From: a bacterium
Lineage (GTDB): Bacteria > Desulfobacterota > JAPLJL01
Direction of reading: 5' to 3'
Assembly (NCBI GenBank): GCA_028713675.1
Contig: JAQTNV010000003.1
Location: 58,051 to 122,050 of the forward strand
Length of the DNA: 64,000 bases
Shown: in pieces, positions 1-8,600 of the stretch
Position numbering within the stretch: position 1 is the stretch's first letter
Layout of the letters: every line of letters starts with the position of its first letter
Program-made: the position numbers and the translations under genes
Notes under the pieces: generated by a model
What the model saw: the letters and a program-made list of their open reading frames with translations, nothing else
The model's database searches: none
Told to the model about the DNA's origin: nothing

Positions 1-201
1 TTCACCGATCCTTTATGGGCGAAGGATGACGGCCGCGGCCTCGAAGGCGCCGGCTGCCGCTGCGGGACGATCGGACCCTCCCGGGGACCGGAGAATTACG
101 GGGATCTGATTTTCCTCGGGATGACGCTCGCCGTCCTGGGATTCCGCCGGGCCCGCGCCCGAAAAAACCGTAACGGGATTCGAACCCTTCGATCAATTTA
201 A
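1..201 (+). CDS. 3' end of a protein with a CTERM-like sorting tail (partial)
   Basis: Frame 1 is open from the first base to a TAA at 199-201, so this is the end of a gene that starts outside the window. The last part reads CRCGTIGPSRGPENYGD, then a short hydrophobic stretch (LIFLGMTLAVLGF), then a basic end (RRARARKNRN). A cysteine-containing segment, one membrane helix and an arginine cluster is the layout of C-terminal sorting tails such as MYXO-CTERM or JDVT-CTERM. The helix is short, and only 66 residues are visible, so the body of the protein is unknown. Assignment to any one CTERM family is inference. Confidence 0.45.
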   Translation, partial: FTDPLWAKDDGRGLEGAGCRCGTIGPSRGPENYGDLIFLGMTLAVLGFRRARARKNRNGIRTLRSI

Positions 202-499
202 TCCGAACTTCGAAATGACCGTTATCAATATCCGGAATAATTCTATTCAAATCTCCCCCCCTCCGGGTCGTAGACCCTACCCTCCCTCCGGGCTGGAGGC
301 CCCTACGGGCAGGAAGCCGGCCTGTAAGCCCTACGGGCTGGAAGCGGGGTCGGAGACCGGCCCCTCTTTTCATAAAGAGGGGAGACCCATCAATTGTTTC
401 TCCTCCTTTTGCAAAGGGGGAGGGAGGGGGATTTGGGGAATTGTTTTGAGTAACTTTTATTTTCGCAGCCTGAAGGCTGCGGCTACAACGCTATGCTCT
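202..499. repeat. Repeat-filled gap upstream of the TSP3 outer-membrane protein
   Basis: No gene is supported here. The gap holds stacked short repeats: ccctacgggctggaag-type words near 270-345 (related words recur near 57675), a C/G-rich hairpin pair at about 362-440 of the same general type as the repeats at 11396, 52943 and 53386, and cgcagcctgaaggctgcgg near 466-483. The 3' end runs into a reversed word repeat (ctatgctctatgctctttgc, 491-510) that forms the start of the next gene. Confidence 0.6.
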
Positions 500-1825
500 A
501 TGCTCTTTGCCCTCTGCTTCTTTTCTCTCGTCGCCCGGGAGGCCCCGGCGGCGGGATTGAACGTCCAGAACTCCAAGCCCGCCCTGGACGCGAGCGGAGG
601 CGGGGTCCTGCTCGACGCCACGCCGATCGGTCACCTGATGTACCGTTTGAATTACGAATTTTCCTACGCCCGCAGTCCCCTCGAATACGGGTGGAATGGG
701 AAAAGAAGCCTCGGGGTGGTGGACAATCTTTTTTATAACGACCTGACCGCGGGCTTCGGCCTGACCCCTTCCCTGGATGCCGGGCTCTCGGTCCCCTACG
801 GGATTGTTTACGACTACCTCCAGACCGGCACGGATGCCAGAAAGACCGTGGGCGGGGTGGGGGATGTCCGCCTGGGCCTGCGGGATACGCTTTTTGACCG
901 GAAGGATGTCCCGATCCGCCTGGCCCTGGCCGCCTCCGCTAATTTTCCGTCCGGGTACCAGTCGGGATATCTCGGCAGCGGGACCTTCGAAGGTGATTTG
1001 CGCGCGATCTCGGAGGCGAGGGCGGGCACTTACCGCTTCATTGTCAACCTCGGCTACCTGGTCCGGGGCCCGGAACGGATGGTGAACGTCAAACTCGACG
1101 ACCAGATTTTCTGGGGGATCGGGTCGCGCTCTTCCTATTACGATAACCGGCTGGGGGTCGAGGCCGAGATTTTCGGATCAACCGGGGCTGCCCAGCCCTT
1201 CCGAGACAAAGTTCTCAATCCGATTGAGGGGGACCTGGGTGTCCGCGTCGCGATCACCCGGGGCTGGTCGGTCAAGCTCGGCGGAGGCGGGGGATTAACG
1301 CACGGGATAGGCAGTCCGCAGTTCCGGATCCTGGCCGGGGTTCAATACGCTTATCCCGGTCTCCGGGACCGGGACGGGGATGGCATCCCCGATAAATTTG
1401 ACAAGTGCCCGAACGATCCGGAGGACATTGACGGTTTCCAGGACAACGACGGCTGCCCCGACCCGGATAACGATAACGACGGTATCCCGGATCGAAACGA
1501 TAAGTGCCCCAACGACCCGGAAAACGTTAACGGCTGGCAGGACAAGGACGGTTGTCCGGATCCCGAGCCGAACGCCAAGCTGATTGGACATGTTGTGGGA
1601 GAGGACGGAAAACCCATTTCGGCCCTGGTCAAGCTGGATCCTTCCCCCGATTCTCAAATCAGGAGCGACGCCAACGGCCATTTCGAGGTTAACTTGCCCT
1701 TCGGTGATTACAAGATCCTCCTGCTGGCTTCCGGTTACGAGACAGTCAGGTACAAAATCACCTTGAAAGACCGCGAGGTTAAAACCCTTCGTTTTGTAAT
1801 GAAGGAAAGCATGTTCTTAAGATAA
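500..1825 (+). CDS. Outer-membrane beta-barrel protein with thrombospondin type 3 repeats
   Basis: From ATG 500 the product is about 441 aa. It opens with a short signal peptide (MLFALCFFSLVAREAPAAG), then about 265 residues of alternating hydrophobic/polar strands typical of an OmpA-like or transporter-like barrel. Around residues 288-359 lie thrombospondin type 3 calcium-binding repeats (DRDGDGIPDKFDKCPNDPED and a second copy). The C-terminus resembles a carboxypeptidase-regulatory/PEGA beta-sandwich (GHVVGEDGKPISALVKLD). The usual peptidoglycan-binding OmpA domain after the TSP3 repeats is absent. Frame 2 stays open back to 215, but that part translates repeat DNA, so I chose ATG 500. The signal peptide itself is coded by a word repeat, which makes the exact start uncertain. 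Likely a structural or adhesive outer-membrane protein. Confidence 0.75.
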   Translation: MLFALCFFSLVAREAPAAGLNVQNSKPALDASGGGVLLDATPIGHLMYRLNYEFSYARSPLEYGWNGKRSLGVVDNLFYNDLTAGFGLTPSLDAGLSVPYGIVYDYLQTGTDARKTVGGVGDVRLGLRDTLFDRKDVPIRLALAASANFPSGYQSGYLGSGTFEGDLRAISEARAGTYRFIVNLGYLVRGPERMVNVKLDDQIFWGIGSRSSYYDNRLGVEAEIFGSTGAAQPFRDKVLNPIEGDLGVRVAITRGWSVKLGGGGGLTHGIGSPQFRILAGVQYAYPGLRDRDGDGIPDKFDKCPNDPEDIDGFQDNDGCPDPDNDNDGIPDRNDKCPNDPENVNGWQDKDGCPDPEPNAKLIGHVVGEDGKPISALVKLDPSPDSQIRSDANGHFEVNLPFGDYKILLLASGYETVRYKITLKDREVKTLRFVMKESMFLR

Positions 1826-2000
1826 AGCACAGGGCAGGGGGCAGGGAGCAAAACAAGTAGCAAGTAGCCGGTCGCAGGTAACCGGAAAAAGAAAAAAACA
1901 TTTAATTAGGTAGCAAATAGCCGGTAGCAGATAACCGGAAAAAGAAAAAAACAAGCAGCGGGTAGCAAGTAGCAGGTAACCGGAAAAACAGAAGAGAACA
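1826..2000. repeat. Word repeats, families A and B
   Basis: Right after the stop codon the DNA turns into short purine-rich words: agcacagggcaggg-type (family A), then tagcaagtagccggtcgcaggtaac-like words (family B) repeated about three times with A-rich spacers (gaaaaagaaaaaaac). The copies differ slightly from each other. No reading frame or RNA gene is supported. From 2001 to 2299 the DNA is AT-rich and probably holds the promoter of the pilin genes. Confidence 0.75.
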
Positions 2001-2255
2001 AAGCAAACAAGACAAGGGTGAAAGGTCAAAGGGGAAAGGGAAAAATAAGGAAAACATTACAAAATAGGGAAAAAATACATATAAATTCAACAATGCGTTT
2101 TTTTGTGAAATAATTGCTCATTGGGAATTAAATACCCTCCTTTTCAAGTTCCTAAGTCGTTTTATTTAACCGGAAATAAAATAATTGATTGAAATAATTT
2201 TTTGGATTACAATAAGTTACGAGAACGTCCCGATCCGGAAATATTTTGCTTGGAA

Positions 2256-2273
2256 GCGGAATGAAAATTGCTT
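2256..2273 (+). promoter_or_regulatory. Weak sigma-54-like promoter upstream of the minor pilins
   Basis: A GG dinucleotide (2258-2259) and a GC dinucleotide (2270-2271) are separated by exactly 10 bases, and the -12 side reads TTGCT, as in sigma-54 promoters. The -24 side (cggaat) matches poorly beyond GG. Pilin genes in deltaproteobacteria are often sigma-54 dependent, which is the main reason to note it. The leader to ATG 2300 would be very short. Confidence 0.25.
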
Positions 2274-2299
2274 TTACTTAGAGCGGAAGGAAAACGAGA

Positions 2300-2827
2300 A
2301 TGAATACCAGGGCTAAAAACCAATCAGGATTCAGTTTGATTGAATTAATTATCGTGGTGGCAATCATCGGCATCATGGCTACGATAGCTATTCCTTCCGT
2401 TCGCGGCATGATGCAGAGAGCCAAATTGAAAGCCGCCGGCCGGGAAATCACCATGGAACTGCTGCTGGCCAGGTCTCAGGCGATCAGCACCGGAACCTCC
2501 AAGACCGTCATTTTTAACGTCGGCGCCGGAACCTGGGTGGTTCCGGACAAGGGAACCTTCGGTTTTACCCAGGGAAATTATCATGGGATCGTTTTTTCCC
2601 ATTCGAGCAGCGACCCGATCCAGTTCAAAAGCAGCGCCGGCGCCTCCGTGGATTCTGTTACATTCAAATCGGACGGGACGCTGGATAATGACCTTTCCTC
2701 GTATACCAACGCTTTCGGCAAGATTTACCTGCTGGATACGAAAACCAATTTGAATAACAAACTGACTATAGAAGTTAACCAGTATACCGGGCTGGCCAGA
2801 ATGAAAGAGGGATGGTCGACTTTATAA
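2300..2827 (+). CDS. fimT: Minor pilin, GspH/FimT family
   Basis: 175 aa. The type III prepilin signal is clear: a short basic leader (MNTRAKNQSG), cleavage by the prepilin peptidase after Gly10, mature start FSLIELIIVVAIIGIM with Glu5 of the mature protein present. The C-terminal half is a small beta-rich domain (GAGTWVVPDKGTFGFTQGNY) as in GspH/FimT pseudopilins. It is the first gene of the minor-pilin run FimT-PilV-PilW-PilX-PilY1, whose products are expected to prime pilus assembly at the inner membrane and sit at the pilus tip. A GGAAGG ribosome site precedes ATG 2300. The family call is solid; the symbol is by position and family. Confidence 0.88.
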   Translation: MNTRAKNQSGFSLIELIIVVAIIGIMATIAIPSVRGMMQRAKLKAAGREITMELLLARSQAISTGTSKTVIFNVGAGTWVVPDKGTFGFTQGNYHGIVFSHSSSDPIQFKSSAGASVDSVTFKSDGTLDNDLSSYTNAFGKIYLLDTKTNLNNKLTIEVNQYTGLARMKEGWSTL

Positions 2828-2880
2828 AGAGCAGGGCGCAAGGGGCAGGGAGCAAAAGCAAAGAATAAAAGTCAGAGGAA

Positions 2881-3330
2881 ATGAATATGAACAAAAATAT
2901 TAAACCCGAAACCCGAACCCCGAAACTCGGAACGGTTTTCTCCGGAGACCGCGGCACCACCCTGATCGAGGTGCTGATGGCCTCGGTAATATTCATGATC
3001 GGCATGCTCGCCCTTCTCGGGATGCAGATAACCGCCATGCACAGCAACAAGATCGGGGGCGAAATCACCGAGGCCACCTCCCTGGTTTCCGACGAGATCG
3101 AGAGGCTCTGGGGACTGGACCTGGCCTCCGCCAATGACTTGAAGGTGGGTACCCACAACGATCCGAACAATCCGATCAATAATCAGGGCCAGGCCGGGGG
3201 AAAATATACCCGGCAGTGGATCGTGACCGGCGACGCCTCGAACACCAATTCCCGATTTATTCAGGTTACCGTGAGCTGGAGCGATTTCTGGTCGAAAAGC
3301 CGGAAAGTGACATTCACCGGGATGCGGTAA
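2881..3330 (+). CDS. pilV: Minor pilin PilV
   Basis: 149 aa. An unusually long leader of about 24 residues ends in GDRG, followed by the mature N-terminus TTLIEVLMASVIFMIGML, the type IV pilin helix with the conserved Glu. The LIEVLMASVIFMIGML core and the short globular part match PilV. The leader segment KPETRTPKLG is coded by a word repeat (2902-2933: cccgaaacccgaaccccg...) that also occurs in non-coding DNA at 54829 and 60287. Lies 53 bp after fimT and upstream of pilW, as expected. Inferred role: minor pilin of the priming complex. Confidence 0.87.
   Translation: MNMNKNIKPETRTPKLGTVFSGDRGTTLIEVLMASVIFMIGMLALLGMQITAMHSNKIGGEITEATSLVSDEIERLWGLDLASANDLKVGTHNDPNNPINNQGQAGGKYTRQWIVTGDASNTNSRFIQVTVSWSDFWSKSRKVTFTGMR
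2902..2933 (+). repeat. Word repeat F inside the PilV leader
   Basis: The bases aaacccgaaacccgaacccc and the following cgaaactcgg are the same word type as the non-coding runs at 54829-54860 and, on the other strand, at 60287-60315. Here they are translated in frame as part of the prepilin leader, which is removed by the prepilin peptidase. Confidence 0.65.
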
Positions 3331-3480
3331 ATAAGGTAGCAGGTAGCAAGTAGCAAATAACAGGTAACAGCAAAAGTAAAAACAATAACAGGTAGCAAGT
3401 AGCAAATAACAGGTAACGGCAAATAGTAAAAACAGTAACCGGTAGCAGAAAACAGGTAACATGTAAAGATAATAAATAAA
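3331..3480. repeat. Word repeat B, about 150 bp
   Basis: The whole gap between pilV and pilW is made of words such as ggtagcaggtagcaagtagc and aaataacaggtaacagc, with A-rich joins (aaaagtaaaaacaataac). One unit of roughly 50 bp occurs twice with small changes, and a third, more diverged version follows. No frame is supported. Confidence 0.8.
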
Positions 3481-3500
3481 AGAGAAATCAGGAAGAGAAA

Positions 3501-4646
3501 ATGAATAAACGCATAAAACCTGAGACTCGAACCCCCCTGGCCGATACAAGCGTTCAGTTCGGGCAGGCGAAACTCGAGACTTATTCTCGTGTTTCGGGGA
3601 TGACCCTGATCGAGGTGATGGTCGCCACGACCATTTCCATGATCCTGGTCATGGCCTTTTATTCGGCGATGAACTACCAGCAGAAGGCGAACGCCACCCA
3701 GGACCAGGTTACCCGGATGCAGGGGAACCTCCGGGTGGCGACCGGCATGATCGAGCGGGATCTCCGGATGGCGGGTTTCGGCCTGGGCGAGCAGATGACC
3801 CTTCTCACCAACACCCCCCGCCGCCAGGGTATCTACCCGTGCAATGGGTGCGGCGACCAGCCTACCACCGTAAATGCTACCACCACGCCTGACAGCATTG
3901 AAATCTGGGCCAATTTTAATGATCGAAAGCTTTTCGCCTCCGCGGCGGTCTCCGCCGGCGGTACCTCTGTCTCGGTGGGGAATGACCCGGTCAACGCCAG
4001 CAACGCTTTGGCTTATTTCAAGAAGGGGGACTACCTGGTCATCCGCGACCCGGCCACGAATAATACCGAGGCCAGGCTGGTTTCCAATGTCGCGGCCAAC
4101 ACCATCACAGTGAGCACCTCTTTCACCAATGCCTACCCGGCATACAGCGAAGTCAGGGACATCAAGAAGCATATCTACCGGATCGAAAGCGGCAACCTGG
4201 TCCTCCGATTGATGACCGGCCCGCCCGCGACGGCTGTTGAGACCAGCCATATCCTGGCCGAGAACATCGAGGACCTCCAGTTCGCCTACGGGATGGACAA
4301 CAACACCTCCAGCCCCCTCGACCCCGACGCGGTCCCCGACGGGACCATCAATACCTGGGTCAACGACCCGAGGGCCGACGGGGTCAATAACGACGGGAAC
4401 GGGACCAGTGAAGACGAACGCGACCTGACCAGGATCGCCGCGGTCCGGGTCAGCATCCAGGCCCGCGCCGACAGGCAGGACACGAGCTGGGCCCGGGCCG
4501 GGCAGACCCCGCCCTTTTTCCGCCAGGGGCTGGAGGATCGCACCGCCGCCGGGACTACCGACGGCTATCGGCGGAGAATCATGCAAAAGACGGTTTTCGT
4601 CCGGAATCTCGGGCTGGTCGGCAAATATGAACCTACTCCGCCATAA
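3501..4646 (+). CDS. pilW: Minor pilin PilW
   Basis: 381 aa. A long leader of about 33 residues ends in SRVSG and is followed by the pilin helix MTLIEVMVATTISMILVMAF with the conserved Glu. The large beta-rich globular domain and the phrase MQGNLRVATGMIERDLRMAG are typical of PilW. As in PilV the leader includes KPETRTP, coded by a degenerate copy of word F (about 3515-3535). A patch of acidic residues near residues 270-310 (DPDAVPDGTINTWVNDPRAD) may bind calcium; that is inference. It overlaps slightly with the frame leading into pilX, suggesting translational coupling. Confidence 0.87.
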   Translation: MNKRIKPETRTPLADTSVQFGQAKLETYSRVSGMTLIEVMVATTISMILVMAFYSAMNYQQKANATQDQVTRMQGNLRVATGMIERDLRMAGFGLGEQMTLLTNTPRRQGIYPCNGCGDQPTTVNATTTPDSIEIWANFNDRKLFASAAVSAGGTSVSVGNDPVNASNALAYFKKGDYLVIRDPATNNTEARLVSNVAANTITVSTSFTNAYPAYSEVRDIKKHIYRIESGNLVLRLMTGPPATAVETSHILAENIEDLQFAYGMDNNTSSPLDPDAVPDGTINTWVNDPRADGVNNDGNGTSEDERDLTRIAAVRVSIQARADRQDTSWARAGQTPPFFRQGLEDRTAAGTTDGYRRRIMQKTVFVRNLGLVGKYEPTPP

Positions 4647-4686
4647 CCCGGGGATTAACCTAGAGAGGGAAGAGAGGACAGCGAAA

Positions 4687-5406
4687 ATGGAAAATCGCGA
4701 AACGAAAGGGAAGCAGGAAAGAAAAAACCCGGCCGGACTGGTCCGAATGCTCCGGCGGCAATCCGGCTTCGCCCTGCCGGTGGCGTTGGTGGTCCTGCTG
4801 GTCATCACCTTTCTGGGGATCTCGGCGATCACCTTTACCAACCTGGACGTGGATGTTTCCCGGAACGTCCGCAACTCCGAATTTGTCTTCTACACCGCCG
4901 ACAGCTGTCTCACCCTGGCCCGGGGGGTGCTGTCCCAGACCCATAACCTAACTACCGGATGGACTACCACCCTGGCGGGTCATGGAATCGCAGCCGACGA
5001 GGTTTTAGCGACGGGCGATCGGGACGGCAATACCGGGGTGGTTACAGGAACCACGGGCACTCCCGTCCATGTCAAGAGGGGAGCGATCCTCTACAACCTT
5101 GCCGGTGTTGAGATTCTCAATTACTCGGTCGGAACCCAGGCCGGGAACGGTTTCTGCACGGTGTATGTCCGGAACAACCGCGAAGACCTGACGGCCAGCC
5201 ATACCGACGTAAACGCAGACACGGACGGCATCGTAGTGGTGACCGCGATCGGGACCAGCTCGAGCGGCGCGCAGGATACGATTGAAGCCGCCATTTCCTG
5301 GAAGGCGCTGACCGCCATTCCTTACCCGGAAATCGCGGACTATCCCCAGATGACGATGGGGCCCCAGAACCTGAACGCGGCCCGGGCCAACCTGGATGTG
5401 CTGTAA
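4687..5406 (+). CDS. pilX: PilX-like pilus assembly protein
   Basis: About 239 aa from ATG 4687, chosen because a GAGG ribosome site lies about 10 bases upstream; an in-frame ATG at 4627 overlaps the end of pilW. After a basic leader the protein reads RRQSGFALPVALVVLLVITF, the N-terminal motif of PilX/PilX_N proteins (cleavage after Gly, then FALPVALV). The next part (NVRNSEFVFYTADSCLTLA) also matches the family. PilX lacks the usual Glu5 of pilins. Role: minor pilin-like subunit interacting with PilY1 downstream. Confidence 0.83.
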   Translation: MENRETKGKQERKNPAGLVRMLRRQSGFALPVALVVLLVITFLGISAITFTNLDVDVSRNVRNSEFVFYTADSCLTLARGVLSQTHNLTTGWTTTLAGHGIAADEVLATGDRDGNTGVVTGTTGTPVHVKRGAILYNLAGVEILNYSVGTQAGNGFCTVYVRNNREDLTASHTDVNADTDGIVVVTAIGTSSSGAQDTIEAAISWKALTAIPYPEIADYPQMTMGPQNLNAARANLDVL

Positions 5407-5412
5407 AAAATT

Positions 5413-5475
5413 GCAGAGGGCATAGAGCAAAGGGCAAAAAAGAAGCAGCAGGTAGCAAGTAGCAGATAACAAGTG
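5413..5475. repeat. Word repeats A then B between pilX and pilY1
   Basis: gcagagggcatagagcaaag (family A) is followed by gcaggtagcaagtagcagat (family B). A reversed A-type run (gccccgcgctctatgcccca) follows at about 5570-5590, just before the pilY1 start. Two word families side by side, in opposite directions, in one gap. Confidence 0.7.
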
Positions 5476-5617
5476 ACAAATTAAGAAGAAAAAAATGAAC
5501 AAAATTAATCAGGATACGCCGCACAGCTCAAAAAGCTTTGAATTTAGCGTTGGGAATGGAAAACTCCATGCCCCGCGCTCTATGCCCCATGCCACAAATG
5601 GGGGGAGGTGGAACAAA

Positions 5618-8600
5618 ATGTTAACGAATAAAAAGAAACTGGGTATTCTGGCGGCGTTTTTTTTCATCCTGGCGGCGGTGCTCCCCCTGGCCTCGGCCCG
5701 GATGGACCCCTTGATGGAAGTCAAGTCCCAGATCAAAACCCCGAACATGCTGATTATCCTGGATACCTCGGGAAGCATGTCCTTCCGGCCCTCCGACAGC
5801 ACCGTTGTGGGAGGAGACACCTCCACCAGCCGGATGTATATAGCTAAAGATGTAATCAAAAGCGTTGTTTCGGATAGTTACGAGATGATGAACTTCGGCC
5901 TGATGAGTTTTGATCAGAAACATATTTCTTTAGGTGACAGCACCGGTTACTTCCCTTACTACAAAGTCTCGACCACTTGCACTACCCAAACGGAATTTTT
6001 CAGCGATAGAGACCTGATTGACTGGGGTTATTTCACCCTGGCTGCGGGGCCGTCAGCCACCTTTACCCGCCGGGGAACCGTCTATACCCTGCAGACTTCC
6101 AACAACAGCCAATTCCACCGCGGTTTTGGGCGCCGCGGGCGGTGGGGCTCCGACACGGACCATTCTTATAACCAATCGGCGGACAGCTGTTATATCCAGA
6201 ACAATAACGGCAAGGGAAAGGGCGGCGGGGGACAGCAGACGAGGATCTTCTGTACTTTCAGCGGATATACCTGGGAATATCAGGGGAGCTACTATACGTA
6301 TCAGCATTGCGACCCCTCCACGACAAAAAAATATGTTCTTAATTATCTGGGCACCACGTTTGTCGACGACGGCACCATTACCGGGACTGCCGGGACGTAC
6401 GTTTATCCGGATTTTCCCAACAATTATTATTCAACCGGCTTAGCGGATGGCAGCCAACCGATCGATTATGATCAGAATTACGGGGATCTCCTGGTCCGGA
6501 TTTCCACTGATCCCACCGTCCAAACCACCAAAGCCAACGAAATCCTCGCCTGGATGGCATTGCAGAATAACGGCGGCCTGGTGGCCATTGGAGGCACACC
6601 CACGGGAGTCACGCTGGAGAACGCTGTCGCCGATCCAAACCAGGAAACGCTTCTTTCCAATGCTTCCGCCGCTTCCCCCGCGATCGGGGACGGCACGTCC
6701 TCGCCCCCGTCCAGCGTCACTTACACTTCCAAAACTTGGACATTGGAAGACTTCGGTCTGGACGGAAACAGCAGCTATTCCTGCTCCAAGGTTTGCACCC
6801 CCACGGCCGGTACTGGCACCAGCGGAAGCACCTGTAGCAGTGATACTGATTGTCTGAGCTGTCTCGATTGCGCCAGCAGCCGTTGCAACTACTGCGGTTC
6901 CGGCGGCGATTGCCCGACCGGTCTTACCTGCTCGGGTAACCGCTGCGTCACCCCCACCCTCGGCACCAGCGGCAGCGCCTGTTCCACCAATGCCGATTGC
7001 GTGAGCTGTCTGCAATGCTATGGAACCGCTCCCAATAAAAAATGCGGGGCCTGCACCAGTACTAACCAGTGCGAGGGCGCGATGAGTTGCACCAGCAGTG
7101 CTTGCACCCAAGGCACCGTCGGCGCCGGCGCATGTGGCGGCACCTGTACCGCCGATAGTCAATGCAAGAAAGGAATGAAATGTAAAAACGGTCTCTGCGG
7201 TGGCTGCACTGTCGCCAGCGATTGCGGGACCTCAACCACCCTGACCTGCACCAGCGGCCTCTGCGGCGGACCCGTTCACACCGGCACCGCCACCGCCACC
7301 TGCGGCGCCTCCTGCACCAACGATACCGACTGCATGACCGGGATGAAATGTAAGAATAGTATCTGCGGCGGCTGCTCAAGCAGCAGCGATTGCGGGGGCC
7401 TTACCTGTACCGGCGGAGTCTGTGTCGGCGCCGGCGGTACGCCCGTGACGACCACCGCGACCAAGAGGATGGATTACCAGGGGAAGAGCTATAGCTATTC
7501 CTCTACCTGCAACACCGGCACAACTTGTACTCATGATAGTGATTGTGGTTATGGTGGCAGCTGCACCGGCGGTTACTGCGACGGCACCGGTTCACCCGGC
7601 ACCGCCACCAATACCTGCACCTACGCCGGGTCTTATTACATCCCGGCCGGCGTCCTGACCGCCTATAATGATGCTTTCCATTATTTTAAAAACGAGGTCA
7701 TCCACGATGACCCGATGGCCAAAAACGGCTGCCGGAAGAACTATATTATTTTGGTCACGGACGGAGAGCCGAACGGTCCGCCCACCGGTTCGGAAACCTG
7801 CGATTCCGCCCTCCGCCCCTCAGGCAACGAGTCGGATTGCCCGGGCAATACGGGCTATGGCAGTTGCGGCAGCCCTACCGGGAACGCCTCCAAGTGCGCC
7901 GCCTATGACTTGTCGCATCTGGCCGTAGGCGTGGGAGGAAGAAGTACCCCGGTAATTACCTACGTGGTCGGCTTCGGGGCGGCCACCGCCGGGAGCGCGC
8001 TCCTGGACGCGATCGCCCAGCAGGGCGGAAGCCCGCTGAAATCCGACGGCCACTACGCTTACTACGCGTCGGACGCGGCCGCGCTCGAGGATTCCCTCCG
8101 CGCGATCATCAACGAAGCCGCCCGGGGCGATTACACTACCGCCCCGCCTTCCTATACCTACTCCGCGGGCGGGACGGGAACGGTGGTGTTCTTCAGCTCG
8201 GCCCAATATCCGGAATGGAACGGGCATTTAAGGGCGGTGGATGCCGCCAAGAACCAGCTCATCTGGGACGCCGGGGCCATACTTTCAGCCCGCACGGCCA
8301 CCCGGAACATCTACACCTCCGATCCGTCCACCACCCCCGCCTATCCCATCGCGTTCACCACCACCAACCTCTCCGCCCTCCGGGCCCTGGGGCTCGGGGC
8401 GAGCGATGCCGAGGCCAGGGCGATCATCATTTTCATCCACGGCAAGAGCCGGAGCTGGAGACTGGGGGATATCGTCAACTCGGCCCCGGCCACGCTGACC
8501 CCGCCTCCCTGGAGAAAACTCGACGCCTTCAATTACCAGAACTTTTTTGATACCTACGGTTACCAGCTGGTTTCCGGCAGGTGGGTTCCCAAGCGTAATA

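Noticed and set aside
3331..3480. Possible CRISPR array
   Set aside because: The words drift continuously, with no constant repeat, no unique spacers of equal length and no cas genes in the window.
5495..5617. 41-residue N-terminal extension of PilY1
   Set aside because: The extension translates reversed word A and lacks a signal peptide; ATG 5618 has a better ribosome site and a proper signal peptide.
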